The position numbers were made by a program, and so were the translations under genes. A DNA stretch of 64,000 bases, from contig KZ627150.1 of the NCBI GenBank assembly GCA_002917775.1, positions 408,284-472,283 of the forward strand, in the 5' to 3' direction. Within the stretch, counting starts at the first letter, position 1, and the number at the start of each line of letters is the position of its first letter. Below the pieces are notes generated by a model. It searched no databases, was not told the origin of the DNA, and saw only the letters and a program-made list of their open reading frames with translations. Shown piece by piece: positions 53,140 through 64,000 of this stretch. This DNA comes from Glaciozyma antarctica PI12 (Eukaryota; Basidiomycota; Microbotryomycetes; Kriegeriales; Camptobasidiaceae).

Positions 53140-53877
53140 TTCCCGCTGAGGGGCGCAGAGAGAGGAACAAAGAGGAGGACGCCGGAGCTCGACTTCGGAG
53201 TGAACCAGTTTCAATTCGCGCAATACAACGTTGCTTGTTATTTATCCAGCCAAAAGGTGCCTGCGCTTCACTACGAACTTTCTTAGTCAAATCTGTAATG
53301 GAGTCTTCTAAAGGAATCAATTCCTGTTTACCTCAACGAATTCCTTCTAATTGCGCACCAATTTTAAGAGTTAATCCTTCTTGACGTGAAAGTTCAGTTC
53401 TTGTTAGTCCTCTAGCGGAAGCTTAAGGTGTCTATCAAGTTGAATTCGAGAGTTTACTTAGCCAGGCAACTGTTCAAAGTAACTCTTGAAGCTGAAATTT
53501 CTTGTCGGCGAGATAAAGGACTGGCTGGTGACTCTAATGCCTTTCAAAGCTGCGATTAGAAGTCGTCGGGTCTTGAAACCTTTTTTGCTGCTGCTGAAAG
53601 GTGAAAGGTGGCTGGCCTGCACGACGACTGTAGGCGGGAAGCAGAGGAGGAGACGATGTAAATCTCGAGACGCGAGCGGGCTTCGGCCTTTCTTCTTCCT
53701 CCTCCCCTCGCCCCGCTCAATCGTCTCTCTCCGCTAATCGACACCTAGACGACGAGATCGTGATCCCCAGCAGCACAGCAGTACACTCGCCACGCGCACG
53801 GATCCAGCCCAGCAAGCTTCGGTCTCGGACCCGTCCCCTCACTCACCCCCTCGCGTCTCCTTCCTCCACCTCTCTCG
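53140..53877. other. Divergent intergenic region containing the AT-rich patch
   Basis: About 740 bases between the GT69 gene and the Zn2Cys6 regulator. Outside the AT-rich segment (53220-53580) it looks like ordinary promoter and CT-rich leader sequence; no other gene seen. Confidence 0.5.
53220..53580. other. AT-rich patch, possible nuclear copy of organellar DNA
   Basis: Composition drops sharply: I count 43 G or C in the 120 bases 53281-53400 (36%), against well over 55% in flanking genes. On the reverse strand a frame of about 60 codons (around 53430 down to 53235) uses mostly A/T-ending codons and contains one TGA, which fungal mitochondria read as Trp: RTELSRQEGLTLKIGAQLEG, then IR-TGA-GKQELIPLEDSITD. 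The protein family is not recognised. A mitochondrial insertion (NUMT) is the leading idea; other AT-rich insertions are possible. Confidence 0.45.
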
Positions 53878-56800
53878 ATGGCCGCCGAAAGGAACACTAC
53901 AGCCCAGTCGTTTGCGGAAGCGGTCGCTAACTCTCTCCCGCTCTCGTCCCACGGACCGACACACGCTCCATCGTTGGAAAGGGGCAAGGTACGAAACCGC
54001 AGCGCGGGAGGGGATGTTGTTGGGGAGCGGAGCTGACGCCGCCTTTTGATTCTCACAGGCCTGCCTCACCTGTCGTCAGCGGAAGGTCAAGTGTAGGTGC
54101 TTCGCGATGCCGGAGAAGCGCAGGACGAGGAGCTGATGACCGCGCAGGCGACGGGGCGAAGCCGACTTGTGGAGCTTGCGAACGTGCAAGGAGGGTACAC
54201 GGAGAGTGAGGACCTCAGACACTCGCGTGAGGCATTGCAAGCTGACCACCGCCTTACGCAGCGCACCTGGAACGATCGTCTGCAACTTTGATGAGCCCGA
54301 GGAGCGGAGCGGTAAGCGCAAGCGCACGAGTGAGGCTGGCAATAAGGGAGGCAAGGTTGCGGCTTTGGAGGCCAAGATTGGTGAGTGAGAGCTGTTGGGG
54401 AGCGCTTTGAAGCGGTGCTGACCCCTGGTCTTTCCAGCCGAGCTCGAACGCGCTCTCGAGGCCGCTACCAGCACGAGCGACAAGACGCCAATGCACCACC
54501 ACCTCTCAGCAGCTGCCTCCTACGACGACCCAGTCTACTCTCGCAACAACATCGACATCCTCCTCCAAGCCTCCGCCGGACAGTCGACCTCCGCCGAGCT
54601 CCAGTCCAACTTCTTCGCCTCGACCTCCTCGTCGACACTCTCCTTTCCCGACGCGAACCTCTTCCTCCCCCAAGTCACCTCCTTCTTCAACAACACCGTA
54701 CCCGCTTTCACGACGCCTTCCAACGCACCCCTCTCGCCTCCGGACGACCTGCTCGACCTCTTCTATCCGGGCTGGCCTCGAGACCTCCCCAGTCCCACGC
54801 TCGTCACGCGCCTCATCGACGTGTACTTTGCCAAGTCGCACGCTGCGACAGGTATGCTCAACAAGGTGCGATTTCAAACCTTTCGCAGCGAAGAGAGCTA
54901 ATAATTCATTGCTCGCAGACCAAGTTCCTCGCTTCGATGACGTTCTCGCCAACGCACTCTCACTTCCCATCCTCATGCCTACTTCATGCGATTCTGGCGA
55001 GCGCTGCGAGGATGGTCAGCGAAGATTTCTTTGCGGCGGAGGAGAAGTATTGGGGCAAGGAGAATCGCGACGAGACGGTCGCCGACTATCACGCCGTCAA
55101 GGCCAAGGTGCGTCTCCCCCGCCCGCCCAGGACTTTCAACTAATTACAACTCGTATAGCTCGCTATCGACCTCGCCATCGCGCGAGGTCAGAAGCTCTTC
55201 CAAGTCGCTCAATCGATCGTCCTCCTCTGCTTCTACTCCTACACCTCAGCTCGGTACGTCCCTCTCCTCACCCTCGTTCCCTCGCTAACCTCCCAACCAA
55301 AAGCTTCGTCGAAGTATGGCTCTACTGCGGCCTCGCAACGCGCATCGCCGGCCCACTAGGACTGAACCACATCCGTCGCGTCCCCAAGGAGAGCTCGGGT
55401 CCGTGCTCGACGACGACGAAAGCCAACTTGCTGCATCCGACCGACGACGCGGAGGAGCTGTATGAGCGGAGCGTTACGTTCTGGTTGGCGGTGTGCTGCG
55501 ATAGGTTTGCGAGCGCGAGTACGGGGTGGAGTATGAGCTTGGATGACGGTGCGTGTTTTCTAGCGAGGTGCTGGGGATAAAGCTGATACGAGGCGCGTAG
55601 ATGATATCACGTCGCTGCTGCCTTCGCCGGGACATCCAATTCCGGTGAGCTGCGCCTGATGCGTTTCCAGGACGCCGTGCTGACGTTGATTCTGGCGCGC
55701 AGAACGACGAGGAGCTCATCAACAGCCCCCTCTCGCCTCAGAATCCCAACTTTCTTGTCGCTCACCCTGTAAGGCGCCTGCATACTCTCAGGGTCTAGCC
55801 GCCCACTTACGTCGTTCTCTCGCGCAGCCCCATCTCGTTCAGTCGCTTCAGCTCTACATCAAGGCGGTCATCCTCCTCGGTCGGGTCGTCGCTTTCCTGC
55901 AGCGTACGTCCTTCTCAGTCTCACTTCCTTCGCACTCCATGCTTACCTACTACGCAGGTGCCCCTGCTCCCATCGGGATGAGCGTCAGCGCGACGAAGCT
56001 CGAAGACCGACCTGACCTTCGCACAACGTACGCTTCCTCCTCCCTCATCCTCCTCAACTCGCTAACCCGTCTCCATTTTACAGCTCTGCGTTCAAGAAGC
56101 TGGATGCCGACACGGTCACTTTCCGCCTCAGCGTCCCTCGCGAGGTCCAGACGATCCAGCAGCACGCGAACCCCGACAACCGCATGTGCCTCATCTTCTC
56201 CGTCCCTCACGCCTCGACCATCCTCCTCCACGAACCGTTCTGCACGATGACTCCCGGATGCCCGTCCCTTGCGCGCTGTCTTCTCAGCGCGAAGGCTATT
56301 CTCGAGTCGATCTACACGCTTTGGAGTAAGTTCTTTCGCTGAAGTACCTCGTCCACGGTGCTAACCACCCTTTCGATTTCGCAGGCTCGTCGTTTGAGAT
56401 CGGTCTGCTCGCTCCCTTCGTCAACTTCACTTGGGCAGTAGCGGGACGTGAGTTCCCTTCCCGCTTTACCGTCGACGACAGCTGGCGCTGACGAAGTTTT
56501 ACGTAGGCACGCTGGTCCGCGACCTCGCCATCCGTCAAGCGAAGAACAACCTCATGGGACAAGAGCAGCTCAAAAGCGACGTCAACACGATCCTCGCCGC
56601 TCTCCGCGCCTACAAGTCTCCTCTCGGCGGTCCGCTCCTCCCCTCTCCTCTCTCTCGCCTACTGACTCCCTCCGCAGACTCGACCGCTAAATCCCTCCAA
56701 CACCTCCTCGATAACCCCTCGCAATGCCTACCCCAGCAGGACCTCAAGCACCTCGGCCTCGGATTCGGGCCCGGAGGATCTTCGGCGTTCTGCCAGTCCA

Positions 56801-56967
56801 TCTCAGAGTGCTCGCCCGCGTCTTCTGCGGATTCAAGCAGTCCGTTCCCTGCGAATAGGGTGGGGGAGATGGGGTTTGGGATGATGGGGGGTGATGGGGA
56901 TCAGTTCAAGGAGATGCTGTTGGCGAATTTGCCGGCGATGGATATGATGGGGTGGGGGTCGTCGTGA
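53878..56967 (+). CDS. Zn2Cys6 fungal transcription factor with fungal-specific middle domain
   Basis: About 14 exons, start MAAERNTTAQSFAEAVANSL at 53878, stop at 56967. The binuclear zinc cluster is assembled across introns: ACLTCRQRKVKC, then DGAKPTCGACERARRVHG, then DAPGTIVC as the sixth cysteine. The join at KC uses a gtaggt donor within the Cys codon. A short coiled coil (VAALEAKIAELERALEAA) for dimerisation follows. The fungal-specific transcription-factor domain then runs with DVYFAKSHAATGMLNK, LLHAILASAARMV, QSIVLLCFYSYTSARFVEVW, CGLATRIAGPLGLN, RSVTFWLAVCCDRFASASTG and SLLPSPG. The C-terminus is Gly/Met-rich (MMGGDGDQFKEMLLANLPAM). A nuclear regulator; targets unknown. The linker between Cys5 and Cys6 is longer than usual. 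Confidence 0.88.
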
Positions 56968-57116
56968 GGAGGGTGTGGCTTGTCGTGTTGTAGTACGTTT
57001 GTGAGTTTGCGAATACAATTCTTGGTATCTGGGCTTCGAAGGGGGAGGGAGCAGCTTTCTCGCTCGGCGAATCTCGATAGCAGCGGCGGTACATTCCTCG
57101 TCTCGAACCAACGAAT

Positions 57117-59147
57117 CTACTTCTTCGACTTCGCCACCTTCTCCTTCTCCTTCTCAACTCCCGCCTCGACCACAGGCTCTACCAAAACGACGCTCCCCTC
57201 CACCTCGCTCATCCCTTCAGGAGCGACAACAACCTCCTCGACCTTCGCAGCCATCATGGCAGCAGCATTAGCAGCGAGCTTCTTCTTCGGCAAAACCTTC
57301 TCGTACGCCGCCTGACGAGGTCGACGATCATTGTGCTCCTGAACGAAATCGGCGACGCTGTCGAGGCCCCAGTTGAGTTGGCTGTCCGGGCCGTTCGAGT
57401 TGGTTTTGTAGAATCCGGGAATGAACTGCGCGAGTGCGTGTTAGGGTGGAGAAGTGGAGGAGAGGGGAGACGTACGTAGTCGAAGAGGATCCAGTCGTGG
57501 ACTCCTAGAGGCTTGCAGAGAGGGGTGGGAGCGATGCCAGCCTAGATTCGACTGAATCAGCGATGCTGGTCCAGCGAGGCGAATCGTGCGTAACTCACCT
57601 TGTTCAAAGTCGCGACGAGCTCCTCGACGTCGTCATTGAAGATCTCCTTCCCTCCCCAAGTGACCATCGTAGCTCCGTCCCCAGGGCACGCCTCTTTCCA
57701 CCACTCGAGGTCCTCACAAACGCTCGGGTTGACGTACGGCGAGCTGAGGAGAGCGATCCCCTTGCCCTCCTTCGCAGCCGTGAAGCCTTTCGCACTCTTG
57801 ACCAGTCCTCGTGGAGGAGGAGGGTTGGGGAAAGTGAAGAGATGAACGGGGTTGAAGGAGGGGACGTGGATCCTGCCATCTGGGTGGGGAACGCCGATGT
57901 AGTCGAGGGCGGCGGAAAAGCTCCCGCCGTTGTCGATGAGGTCGTACTGCTCGTTCGCCTTGCGAGAGGGGAGGTGGGAGACGAGCTTGTGGAAGGGAGA
58001 GATGAGGAGGGCGGACTGTGAGAGATCGTTAGTTCAGGAAGCGAGGAGGAGAGGAATGTGCGCACGCCTGGACGTTTGGGAGTTGGGCCGAGCGAGGCGG
58101 GAACGCTGATGGCGGGGTTGGGGCGAGCGAGGTGGAGCAGGAAGGCCTCGACGAGGTTGCCGCCAGCTGAATCTCCTGCGATACAGATACGCTCCTCGGG
58201 GATTCCAAGGTCGTTGACGAGGTGATGGTACGCTGCCAGCGTCTCGATGAGCTGCGAAGGGTACTTTCGCTCGGGAGCGACTTCTACAGAAGCCAACGGC
58301 TGAGAAAAAACGCTCTGGTGAAGACGGGCGCGTTTGCATACCATAATCAAGGGAAAAGACCGACGTTGCGACGCTCCGCCTGTTCAGGAGCTTCGCGAGC
58401 TTGAGGAAGAAAATCTGCGCGTTTCCGCCGGTGTCCACACTGCAAAGAGGAAGATTAGCTAGCCACTCTACAATATCAGCTGAGTACGCACACGAATCCA
58501 CCGCCTGCGAGGGAGGGACCGTCAGCAGCTACAGCAGGACCAAGACTGCAGGCGAAACTCACCATGGATGTAGAAGACGACGCAGTCGTCTTCGTTCCGC
58601 TTGCTTCCAGGGGGAGCAATCCATCGGCCAGCAGTTCCGTTGATCTTGACGTACTCGACCCAATCGCGGCAGCCTTTAAATTGAGGTCCGCCGTAGGTGA
58701 GGTTGTAGGCGTTCGTGCGATTGAATAGAACGCGCGCTTGGGGGACGGATGCGCGACCCAAGTAGAATTGTGAGAGCTTGGCGACGTAATCCTGGATTTG
58801 GAGTCAGTGATGAGGCACAGGACTGAAGGAACAAGCGGCTCACTGAATAGAACGGTCGGCCGATAACGTTAACGATCGGGGACCTCCAGCGCATCAACAG
58901 GTGATTCCAGAAGATTGAAAACGGAAGCGTGACGACTTGCGTAGTCGAGCGTTAGCTGGGCTTGGGCGATACGAGAGAGGGACTCACAGAGGCGAGGGAG
59001 GAAGAGGTAGATCATGTGGAGGACTGCGATGAGATTCATCCGCCTAGGAGGACCTCCAGTGACGAGAGCAAGCCTGATCGGAGCTTGCACCATCGCGTCG
59101 AGAGCAAGATCTGAGGAGGGGGAGAGCAGAGAGAGAGAAGGACCCAT
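57117..59147 (-). CDS. Alpha/beta hydrolase fold-3 esterase (HSL/arylacetamide-deacetylase type)
   Basis: Start MGPSLSLLSPSSDLALDAMV at 59147, end KVAKSKK at 57117, several introns. The N-terminus has a hydrophobic segment (MNLIAVLHMIYLFLPRL), probably a membrane anchor. HSL-type signatures: CVVFYIHGGGFVVDTGGNAQ (oxyanion HGGG, built across an intron), RICIAGDSAGGNLVEAFLLH (GDSAGG nucleophile), SALLISPFHKLVSHL, and GVHDWILFDY with the catalytic His late in the protein. The C-terminus is a Lys/Glu/Val-rich tail (VVEAGVEKEKEKVAKSKK). Fungal relatives deacetylate or hydrolyse small esters and lipids, often at the ER; the substrate here is unknown. Divergent from kynureninase. Confidence 0.83.
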
Positions 59148-59533
59148 CGAAACGAGCGTTCGGGGAGGAACTCGAGGTCGCCGAGCGCCGGTGGCCGAGA
59201 TCTCGAACAGAGGGGCGTCGTGGGCCTGGCAGGAGGACAGCTTGTGCTCGAGCACAGACGACGCGCAGACTTGCTAGGAGGGCTGAGCCAGAGGAGGGAG
59301 CAGGAGAGGAAGCGGAAGGAGCGAGGTTGCCAGCCAGACGACTCGAAGGACGTGAGCCGGGCGCGCGCGTTGAGGAGCGTCGGCGGAGGTCGAGCAAGCT
59401 CGTAGCAGCGTAAGAAGCTGTTCCCTAGAGCTCGAGAACAATCGGAGGAGGAAGAGAGTTGATTCTATCTCGCGGCGCTGCTGTCTTCCGCCCTCTGCCT
59501 CCTTCCCACCCACTACAACCCGCACGATCCACC
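59148..59533. other. Divergent promoter region
   Basis: About 385 bases between the hydrolase and kynureninase starts. A CT-rich leader (cgccctctgcctccttccc near 59490) precedes the BNA5 ATG. Nothing else recognised. Confidence 0.45.
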
Positions 59534-61563
59534 ATGGCAGCTCGGGAGCTTTCACCTATCCTATCCTACAAGCAGGTCAACTACCACAGCGACAAGAAAG
59601 GCGGCGCCGAAGCGCCTGCCCCGCAAGGAGTCCGCCTTGCTCGAGCGCTCGCAGCTTCCGGAGCTACAACACTCGCCGATGCCGCCTTCGCGCTCTACCA
59701 AGACGGGAACGACCACCTCGACAGCTTCCGTGGCTTGTTCCAGATTCCGAAGAAGGAGGTCGTCTGGCCCGAGCGGTTCAAGCTCTCGGCGGCGAAGGGA
59801 GATGCGGAGGGGCAGGAGCCATGCGTGTACCTGGCGGGGAACAGCCTGGGGTTGATGCCGACGAACGTGGAGGAGTTGATCTTGCAGGAGCTTCAGGTGT
59901 GGAGGACGAGGTGAGCTGCTCCTCTTTGTGGGGAAGAGCTCGATGGCGCGGGATCGAGTGGGGAGCTGGAGAGCGGCAGCTTACGTCGGTGTTTGTACTA
60001 CAGCGGTGTAATGGGCCACACGCAGCATGCTCAGGGACGACCATGGATCGAGATCGAGAAGCATGTCACTCCGACGTTGGCGCGCATCGTCGGTGCGTCT
60101 TCCGTTCGCTCGCTGCTCCTTGCGGACCTCTACTGATGCAGTCTTCTATCATTCGCAGGCGCAAAGACCTCCGAAGTTGCATGCATGGGATCCCTTACCG
60201 CCAATCTTCACGCCCTCTTCTCCTCCTTCTATCGCCCAACAGCTACGCGCAACAAGATCATGTACGAGGGCAAGGCGTTCCCCAGCGACGCAGTACGTTC
60301 TTCTGTTCAACTCGCTTTGAGGACCGAAAGCTCAACCCGTGTCGCAGTACGCCTTTGCTTCCCAAATCGCCCTGCACGACTACCCTCCCTCTTCCCTCCT
60401 TCCCGTCAATCCCCTGCCCGGAGAGTTCACGATTCGGACCGAGGAGATTCTGAGGATTATCGAGGAGGAGGGAGAGTCGATTGCGGTCATCTGCTTTGGC
60501 GCCGTCCAGTACTACAGCGGCGAGTGGTTCGACATGGAGGCGATTACGAAGGCGGGCCATGCGAAGGTGCGATCCTCCCTCCTGCACGTTCAAACGGCGT
60601 GCTGAATAGTCTTCCCACCTATTCAGGGCTGCATCGTCGCGTTCGATTGCGCACACGCCGTCGGCAACGTTCCTCTTCAGCTGCACGACTGGGGCGTCGA
60701 CTTTGCCTGCTGGTGCTCGTATAAGTACCTTAACGCTGGACCCGGAGCTATCGCAGGAATCTTCGTTCACGAGCGTTGGGAGGATCGCAAGCGGTATATT
60801 CAAATTGAGATACCGAGCTTGGTCCCCGAGCTGATCTCTCTCCGCACCCAGTCTCGCAGGTTGGTGGGGGCACACACTCGAAACCCGCTTCGCCATGCCT
60901 TCTGCCTTCTCTCCTACACCAGGAGCAGCTGGCTGGCAGTTCTCCAACCCCTCCGTCCTCGACGTCGTCTCGCTTCTCGCCTCCCTCAAACACTTTGAGG
61001 CTGCCGGGCGATTCCTACCCAGGGCGCTCGCAGGCGGGCAACTCAGGAAGGTCGACGTTCCCATCCTCGGCTGCCTCCGCGACAAGAGCGTCGACCTTAC
61101 TTCGTACCTCGAACTCCTCCTCAAAACCAGTCGCCACTACCTCCCCTCGACCTCGACCCTCTCCGCCCCCTCCGACAGCCTCTCCTTCACCATCATCACT
61201 CCTTCCGACCCCAACCGACGCGGCGCTCAGCTCTCCCTCCTCTTCCACTTCCACCCCAGCATGGTCCCCATCTTCGAAGGCCTGTGCGAGCACGGCGTCC
61301 TCGGCGACGAACGCAAGCCCGGCGTCATTCGACTCTCTCCCGTCCCGCTCTACAACACCTGGGACGACTGTCGAGTAGCGGCCGCTGCGCTCGAGGACGT
61401 GATGGGGAGGTACGCCGCGAAGCAGCAGCGACGTCGGGAGCGAGCCGAGGAACGGAGGCGCAATCTCGTTGCGGGGGAGGACAATGGTACGAGTGAGGAG
61501 GAGGGAGTGCGGAGACCAAATTTGGGGAAGGAGGAGGAGCAGGTCCGGAGTTTAGGGAGATGA
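59534..61563 (+). CDS. BNA5: Kynureninase
   Basis: PLP enzyme that cleaves 3-hydroxykynurenine to 3-hydroxyanthranilate and alanine, directly upstream of BNA1 in NAD synthesis from tryptophan. Start [20 protein letters not shown] at 59534 (accATGg). Signatures: [119 protein letters not shown] (PLP lysine in SYKY), [19 protein letters not shown] and [19 protein letters not shown]. The join before GWWGH must use the earlier of two AGs (cacccag at about 60852) to give DRKRLAGWWGH. It has an unusual 50-residue Arg/Glu-rich C-terminal extension ([20 protein letters not shown]) beyond the family end. Confidence 0.95.
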
Positions 61564-62075
61564 TGGCTAGGATGCTGGATTTTGGTGTCGTGCTGGGCTC
61601 TGAGGAGCTGAGGGGTGGTACTGGCGACGGTATGAGAGGGTGCTGAGCGTCGGTGTGGCGGCACCTGTAGCTGGGAGGCTCGAGACGAGTGGCGTTTGAC
61701 GACTCCATTCGTGTTGCTGCAATCAATTTCGAGGTCTTTTGTTCTCCTGCTCCTCTGAGCTGGAAATGCTAGGCCCCTGCTGCTATCCTGAAGTACTGGC
61801 AAACCGACTCGCGCCTCGGTAAGGCTGAGTTGTTGAGAACATTCGGCGCGCCCCAGCGAAAGTCTTCTGGCAGCTGCGAACTCGCAACTTCTCTTCTCCT
61901 TCCACCCCCAGCCGATGTGATAGCAGACCCCGACAGACAGTTCATATACGCCCAGCTAGTCTTGAACGCCACTCTCACCACATTCGCAAAAGCTTCGCCC
62001 TCTCAGCTCTCCCTCTTCCCCGACCAGCGCCACTCGACCCGCGCTCTCTCCCCTCCTCCTCGACTGGCTCTGTTG
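61564..62075. other. Intergenic, no gene seen
   Basis: About 510 bases between BNA5 and the second F-box gene, both forward. No conserved frame recognised. Confidence 0.45.
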
Positions 62076-63846
62076 ATGCAGGCAGCACATCAGCCTGACA
62101 ACTCGGCCCCCCGGAGCCTAGCTCGTGAGTAGATTCCAGGAGGGGAGGGGGTACGACGCTAACCTCCCTGCATACAGCATCGACGCCCACACGGCAGCTC
62201 TCCTCCCCCTCCCCCTCCACCTCCCCTCCCCTCGCCTTCCCCTCGGTCGCCCAACTACTCCCCTACGACGTCCTCATGCGCATCTTTGAGCAGTCTGCAC
62301 GAGCGCCGCGACAGCAGGACTGGGGAGGGCTTCTTTGCGGCTGGCAGTCAAACGAGGACGTCTGCCGCCTCGCACTGGTCTGCAGGGGCTGGCGACTCCC
62401 CGCCGAGCACGTCCTGTACAGGTCTTGCTCTCTCCTCTCCGCCAAGGACGCCAGCTCGTTCATCGAGACGACGAAGCGTAGGACCGATCTGGCGGCGAAG
62501 GTGCAGTTCCTCGTCGTAGGCCTGAGTGAGGAGGAGACCTGGCCTTCGAGCGACGGGGAGGGAGTTACTGGAGGGATGATGACGGGGCGGACGCAGGCGG
62601 AGACGAGTGCGCTGATGGTGGCGGCGCTGGCGGCGTGCTCGCGTCTCCGCCACTTCCAGGTTCGCCCCCTGCACGACTCGGCGAGGGAGGGACTCCTGGC
62701 AGCGTTGGCGGAGACGAACCTTGAGACGCTCATTTGCTCGCCGAGGTTGCGCAAGCCCGATGTCGAGTGGACGGGCTGCCTCTTCCGCCGCGCCGACATC
62801 GTCAAGCTCGTCCTCCCCACCCTCCGCAACTTCGAGTTCGACGCCTGGACCAACCCATCCGATCCCAACGACCCCGACTACGTCGAAGAAGCTCCACCAT
62901 CCCCTACTTTCCCCTCCACCGTCCTCTCCTCCTCCCTCTCGACCCTCCGCCTTCGTTCCGACATCTCGGACGACCACCTCTTCACCTCTTCGCCGCCGCA
63001 TGCGGGTCGACGCTCGAAATCGCCGACATATACGTAGAGCGTATCGTCGCCCCTGCCGCCGCCGCCGAAGCCCTCTCGCACGCTCTCGACACCTTGCGCG
63101 AGCTGCGATGGACGACCAACCCTCCCATCGAAGGCTTTGCCGAAGTCAACCTCTCCCCCACTCCCCTCTTCGACCGTATCCTCCCCCGATTCCAGGTCCT
63201 CAACAACCTTTCCATCTCAGCGACGGACGTCTCTCCTTTGATCCTCTTGCCTCGTCGAAGTCGATGCCTTGTCGAAGTCGAGGTCCAGGCGTACACCTAC
63301 CGCGGGCCGTTCAAGTTCTCCGAGGAGATGATCAAGACGCTCGCGAACCGCAAGGAGAAGTTCACCCTCCAGCGGTTCACCGTCTGCGATTCCGAGGAGG
63401 TCTGGAGCGAGGAGCAACGTCGCTGCGATGACGGGGTCATGCGCCGGGCGTGGGATCGCCTTCTCCTTTATCGCGGACGAGGATCGGGAGGTGGACAGTG
63501 GGTGAGGCGCACCCCCGTGTTTAGCAGCATGTACGATGCGCCGGTAGCGAATATACGGGTGTCTTGGGAGGTTGGTGATTCCATCGTGCGAGGGCTTGTA
63601 GCAAATGAGGTGTTTAGCGATAGGACTTGGCGAGCAGAAATGTATGCGCTGCTCCACGTACACTCTGTTGTCGCCCGCGAGAGAATTCGTCATCGTCGTC
63701 GTCGTCGCCGTCTCGTCGCCGTCGTCGTCGTTTCAGAAAGGGGACCGAGCTCGCCAGCCAAAAATCGCCTTCGCGCGCTCACCTTCTCTCCTCACCCTCG
63801 AATTTTTAACGCTCTCGGTCTCTCGAGACGGTGGGGAAACGTTTAA
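62076..63846 (+). CDS. F-box protein, frame broken by an 8-bp tandem duplication
   Basis: Exon 1 62076-62124 (MQAAHQPDNSAPRSLA) is spliced (gtgagt, branch ctaac, tacag) to an exon from 62178. The F-box is FPSVAQLLPYDVLMRIFEQS followed by CRLALVCRGWRLPAEHVLYR. Downstream are Leu-rich segments (SRLRHFQVRPLHDSAREGLL, ADIVKLVLPTLRNFEFDAW). At 62976-62991 the sequence ACCTCTTC occurs twice in direct tandem. Counting one copy, the frame reads DDHLFAAACGSTLEIADIYV and stays open to 63846; with both copies it shifts and stops at about 63038. The 3' end includes a CGT/GTC microsatellite (63690-63732), so the exact C-terminus is uncertain. Probable SCF substrate receptor. Confidence 0.72.
63688..63732 (+). 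repeat. CGT/GTC triplet microsatellite
   Basis: Imperfect run of cgt and gtc triplets near the end of the second F-box gene, encoding Arg-rich then Val-rich residues in the assumed frame. Confidence 0.8.
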
Positions 63847-64000
63847 CGGATCGAGGGGAGATCCCAACACCCCGCCTTGCTCAGCTCTTGGAGCAGAAGA
63901 ACGGCGTGCCTGCACTGAACTGCGAACCAGAGCTCAATTTTTCATCTCTTCCTGCAGCCCCTCCTCTGGATCAAGCCGGTGGCGAAGAGGGCGTGGGAGT

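Noticed and set aside
59534-61563. A BNA gene cluster
   Set aside because: BNA1 and BNA5 are 28 kb apart with many unrelated genes between, so there is no clustering, only presence in the same window.

Overview
The window reads as a gene-dense, GC-rich fungal nuclear chromosome. It most likely comes from a basidiomycete yeast of the Pucciniomycotina, of the red-yeast type (Rhodotorula/Rhodosporidium/Sporobolomyces); this is inference. The evidence is: almost every gene is cut by many short introns of about 45-120 bp with donors such as gtgcgt, gtacgt, gttcgt or gtgagt, a ctgac/ctaac branch motif and a cag acceptor; codon choice strongly favours C or G at third positions; gene spacing is tight; and the gene set is a eukaryotic fungal one (proteasome alpha7, TIM10, UTP4, SMP3, PNS1, a Zn2Cys6 regulator, a CAP59-type glycosyltransferase, de novo NAD enzymes, a complex I assembly factor).

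Layout. 1-6.3 kb: the tail of an unknown gene, a diacylglycerol/sphingoid-base kinase family gene, two reverse-strand low-complexity proteins and a tiny NDUFAF8-like gene. 6.6-16.6 kb, reverse strand: a tubby-like-domain protein, SAICAR synthetase (ADE1) and a very large DDX60/Ski2-type helicase. 16.9-23.6 kb, forward: UTP4 and a SNF2-family ATPase. 23.7-29.7 kb, reverse: mannose-6-phosphate isomerase, three tiny hydrophilic proteins (two are clear paralogs), and SMP3. 29.8-36.4 kb, mostly forward: F-box protein, BNA1, a reverse-strand disordered protein, an ACC-synthase-like aminotransferase, TIM10. 36.9-44 kb: proteasome alpha7, a type I membrane protein, a C2H2 regulator and a PNS1-type transporter. 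44.3-53.1 kb: an AVO2-like ankyrin protein, an FAD oxidoreductase, a poorly resolved disordered protein and a GT69 glycosyltransferase. 53.2-64 kb: an AT-rich foreign-looking patch, a Zn2Cys6 regulator, an alpha/beta hydrolase, kynureninase (BNA5) and a second F-box gene.

Functional links. BNA1 and BNA5 both serve tryptophan-to-NAD synthesis but lie 28 kb apart. PMI40 (mannose-6-phosphate supply), SMP3 (GPI mannosylation) and the CAP59-type transferase all belong to mannose/glycan metabolism. NDUFAF8 implies respiratory complex I. No operon-like cluster, CRISPR array, transposon, LTR element or viral relic was recognised.

Most notable: at least five otherwise well-conserved genes carry a single apparent reading-frame interruption (SNF2 ATPase, PMI40, PNS1, FAD oxidoreductase, second F-box gene; the last is an exact 8-bp tandem duplication). 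This pattern points first to residual sequence errors and second to real allelic damage. The other highlights are an AT-rich insert of possible mitochondrial origin, tandem paralogs of a small protein with a shared C-terminal motif, a 61-residue three-exon NDUFAF8-like gene, and the oddly built ADE1 N-terminus. I did not find convincing evidence of a wholly new multi-gene system.
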